DNA of 6,755 nt from a bacterium (GTDB taxonomy: Bacteria > Ratteibacteria > UBA8468 > B48-G9 > JAFGKM01): contig DAORXQ010000088.1 in NCBI GenBank assembly GCA_035371905.1, forward strand, positions 1-6,755, given 5' to 3'. Position 1 is the first letter of the stretch. Each line of letters starts with the position of its first letter. This document shows positions 6,234 to 6,755 of this stretch, in pieces. The translations under genes and the position numbers were made by a program. A model generated the notes under the pieces. It searched no databases. It was not told the origin of the DNA and worked only from the letters and a program-made list of their open reading frames with translations.

Positions 6234-6706
6234 TGGAAATAGGACTTATTTATGCTTTGATTGGAGGAGCACTTGCCATTTTTTTATGTGGTGCTGGTTC
6301 AAGCATTGGGATAGGATATGCTGGAAGAGAAGCAAATGGGGTATTGTCTGAAGAACCGGAAAAATTTGGTACGATGCTTTTACTCGTTGCTTTACCAGGA
6401 ACACAGGGTATTTATGGATTTTTAACTGGTTTTCTTGTGATGATGAAAATAGGAATTCTTGGTGGAAATATATCTGCTATTTCTTCTTCCACTGGACTTC
6501 AAATTTTAATTTCATGCCTACCCATTTCAATTTCAGGACTTGTATCTGCAATTCATCAGGGAAAGGTATGTGCTGCTGGAATTGCTGTTGCTTCAAAACA
6601 TCCAGAAGCAAGTATGAAAGCACTTGTTTATGGAGCACTTGTTGAAACATATGCAGTTTTGGGACTTGTTGCTTCAATATTTTTATTGATGGGAGTAAAG
6701 GTATAA
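6233..6706 (+). CDS. atpK: V/A-type ATP synthase subunit K (rotor ring proteolipid), probably Na+-binding
   Basis: Membrane rotor subunit of the V/A-type ATPase, carrying ions through the membrane sector. The 157 residues form two duplicated helical hairpins (roughly 4-26, 47-72, 87-107 and 130-154), as in Enterococcus hirae NtpK and unlike the ~80-residue single-hairpin F-type subunit c. Shared motifs are PEKFG (42-46), ALPGTQGIYGF (53-63), HQGKVCAAG (108-116) and LVETYAVLG (136-144). The Na+ ligands of NtpK (L61, T64, Q65, Q110, E139) correspond to L54, T57, Q58, Q109 and E138 here, so Na+ coupling is likely, though not proven. Only the second hairpin carries the ion-binding Glu; the first has Gln, as in other V-type K subunits. 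The ATG at 6230 would add one Met. It directly follows and overlaps etfA and is followed two bases later by the probable subunit E start. Confidence 0.95.
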   Translation: MEIGLIYALIGGALAIFLCGAGSSIGIGYAGREANGVLSEEPEKFGTMLLLVALPGTQGIYGFLTGFLVMMKIGILGGNISAISSSTGLQILISCLPISISGLVSAIHQGKVCAAGIAVASKHPEASMKALVYGALVETYAVLGLVASIFLLMGVKV

Positions 6707-6708
6707 AA

Positions 6709-6755
6709 ATGGTTGAAAAACTTATAAATAAATTGATTGAAGAGGCAAAGAAAAA
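6709..6755 (+). CDS. atpE: start of probable V/A-type ATP synthase subunit E (3' end outside window)
   Basis: An ATG two bases after the subunit K stop opens a frame that reads MVEKLINKLIEEAKK to the window edge. This lysine- and glutamate-rich amphipathic helix, with IEEAKK, resembles the N-terminal stalk helix of V/A-type subunit E, which forms the peripheral stalk with subunit G/H. The order K then E matches the ntp operon of E. hirae and the Thermus operon. AAAGGT (6697-6702) lies six bases upstream and GGAG (6692-6695) lies further away. With 15 codons the assignment rests mainly on position. Confidence 0.6.
   Translation, partial: MVEKLINKLIEEAKK

Noticed and set aside
6477..6677. 66-residue open frame on the - strand
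   Set aside because: It lies within subunit K, with Gln-rich antisense composition and no start signal.
6233..6706. F-type ATP synthase subunit c
   Set aside because: The protein has two hairpins and 157 residues and carries the V-type motifs LPGTQG and VETYAVLG, with probable subunit E following it.

Overview
The window is AT-rich (roughly 30% G+C by eye) and bacterial in style, with Shine-Dalgarno sites of the AGGAGG type and tightly packed genes, all on the + strand. The gene set suggests a strict anaerobe that uses sugars or glycans and has low-potential electron carriers and a V/A-type rotary ATPase. An uncultivated low-GC anaerobic lineage fits, possibly in the Omnitrophota or a neighbouring candidate phylum, but that placement is a guess. 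There is no rRNA, tRNA, CRISPR array or transposase to test it.

Region 1 (1-118) holds what may be the last 29 codons of an upstream gene, a strong stem-loop, and a plausible extended -10 promoter just before the first complete gene.

Region 2 (119-4218) looks like a carbohydrate operon of four genes. They are a SIS-domain sugar isomerase of the 6-phospho-3-hexuloisomerase type, a 564-residue two-domain protein (glutamine-amidotransferase/ThuA-like N-terminus, polysaccharide-deacetylase-like C-terminus), a PHP-domain metallohydrolase of the CehA/McbA type, and a Gfo/Idh/MocA oxidoreductase. The first two genes overlap by one base, and the next two are separated by 9 and 15 bases and have strong ribosome binding sites. 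The set suggests uptake-independent processing of an unidentified sugar or sugar derivative. The substrate cannot be read from the sequence.

Region 3 (4219-6755) is an energy module: etfB, then an etfA carrying an N-terminal two-cluster ferredoxin domain, then the V-type ATPase rotor subunit K, then the first 15 codons of what is probably subunit E. The etfB-etfA junction overlaps by one base, and etfA overlaps atpK by one or four bases, so all are probably translated from one message. EtfAB with a ferredoxin domain is known from flavin-based electron-bifurcating complexes such as the caffeyl-CoA and lactate dehydrogenase systems. Subunit K keeps every residue that forms the Na+ site in Enterococcus hirae NtpK. 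A direct translational link between an electron-transfer flavoprotein and a probable Na+ V-ATPase, at the place where subunit I often lies, is the most unusual thing here. I found no clear evidence of a wholly new system.
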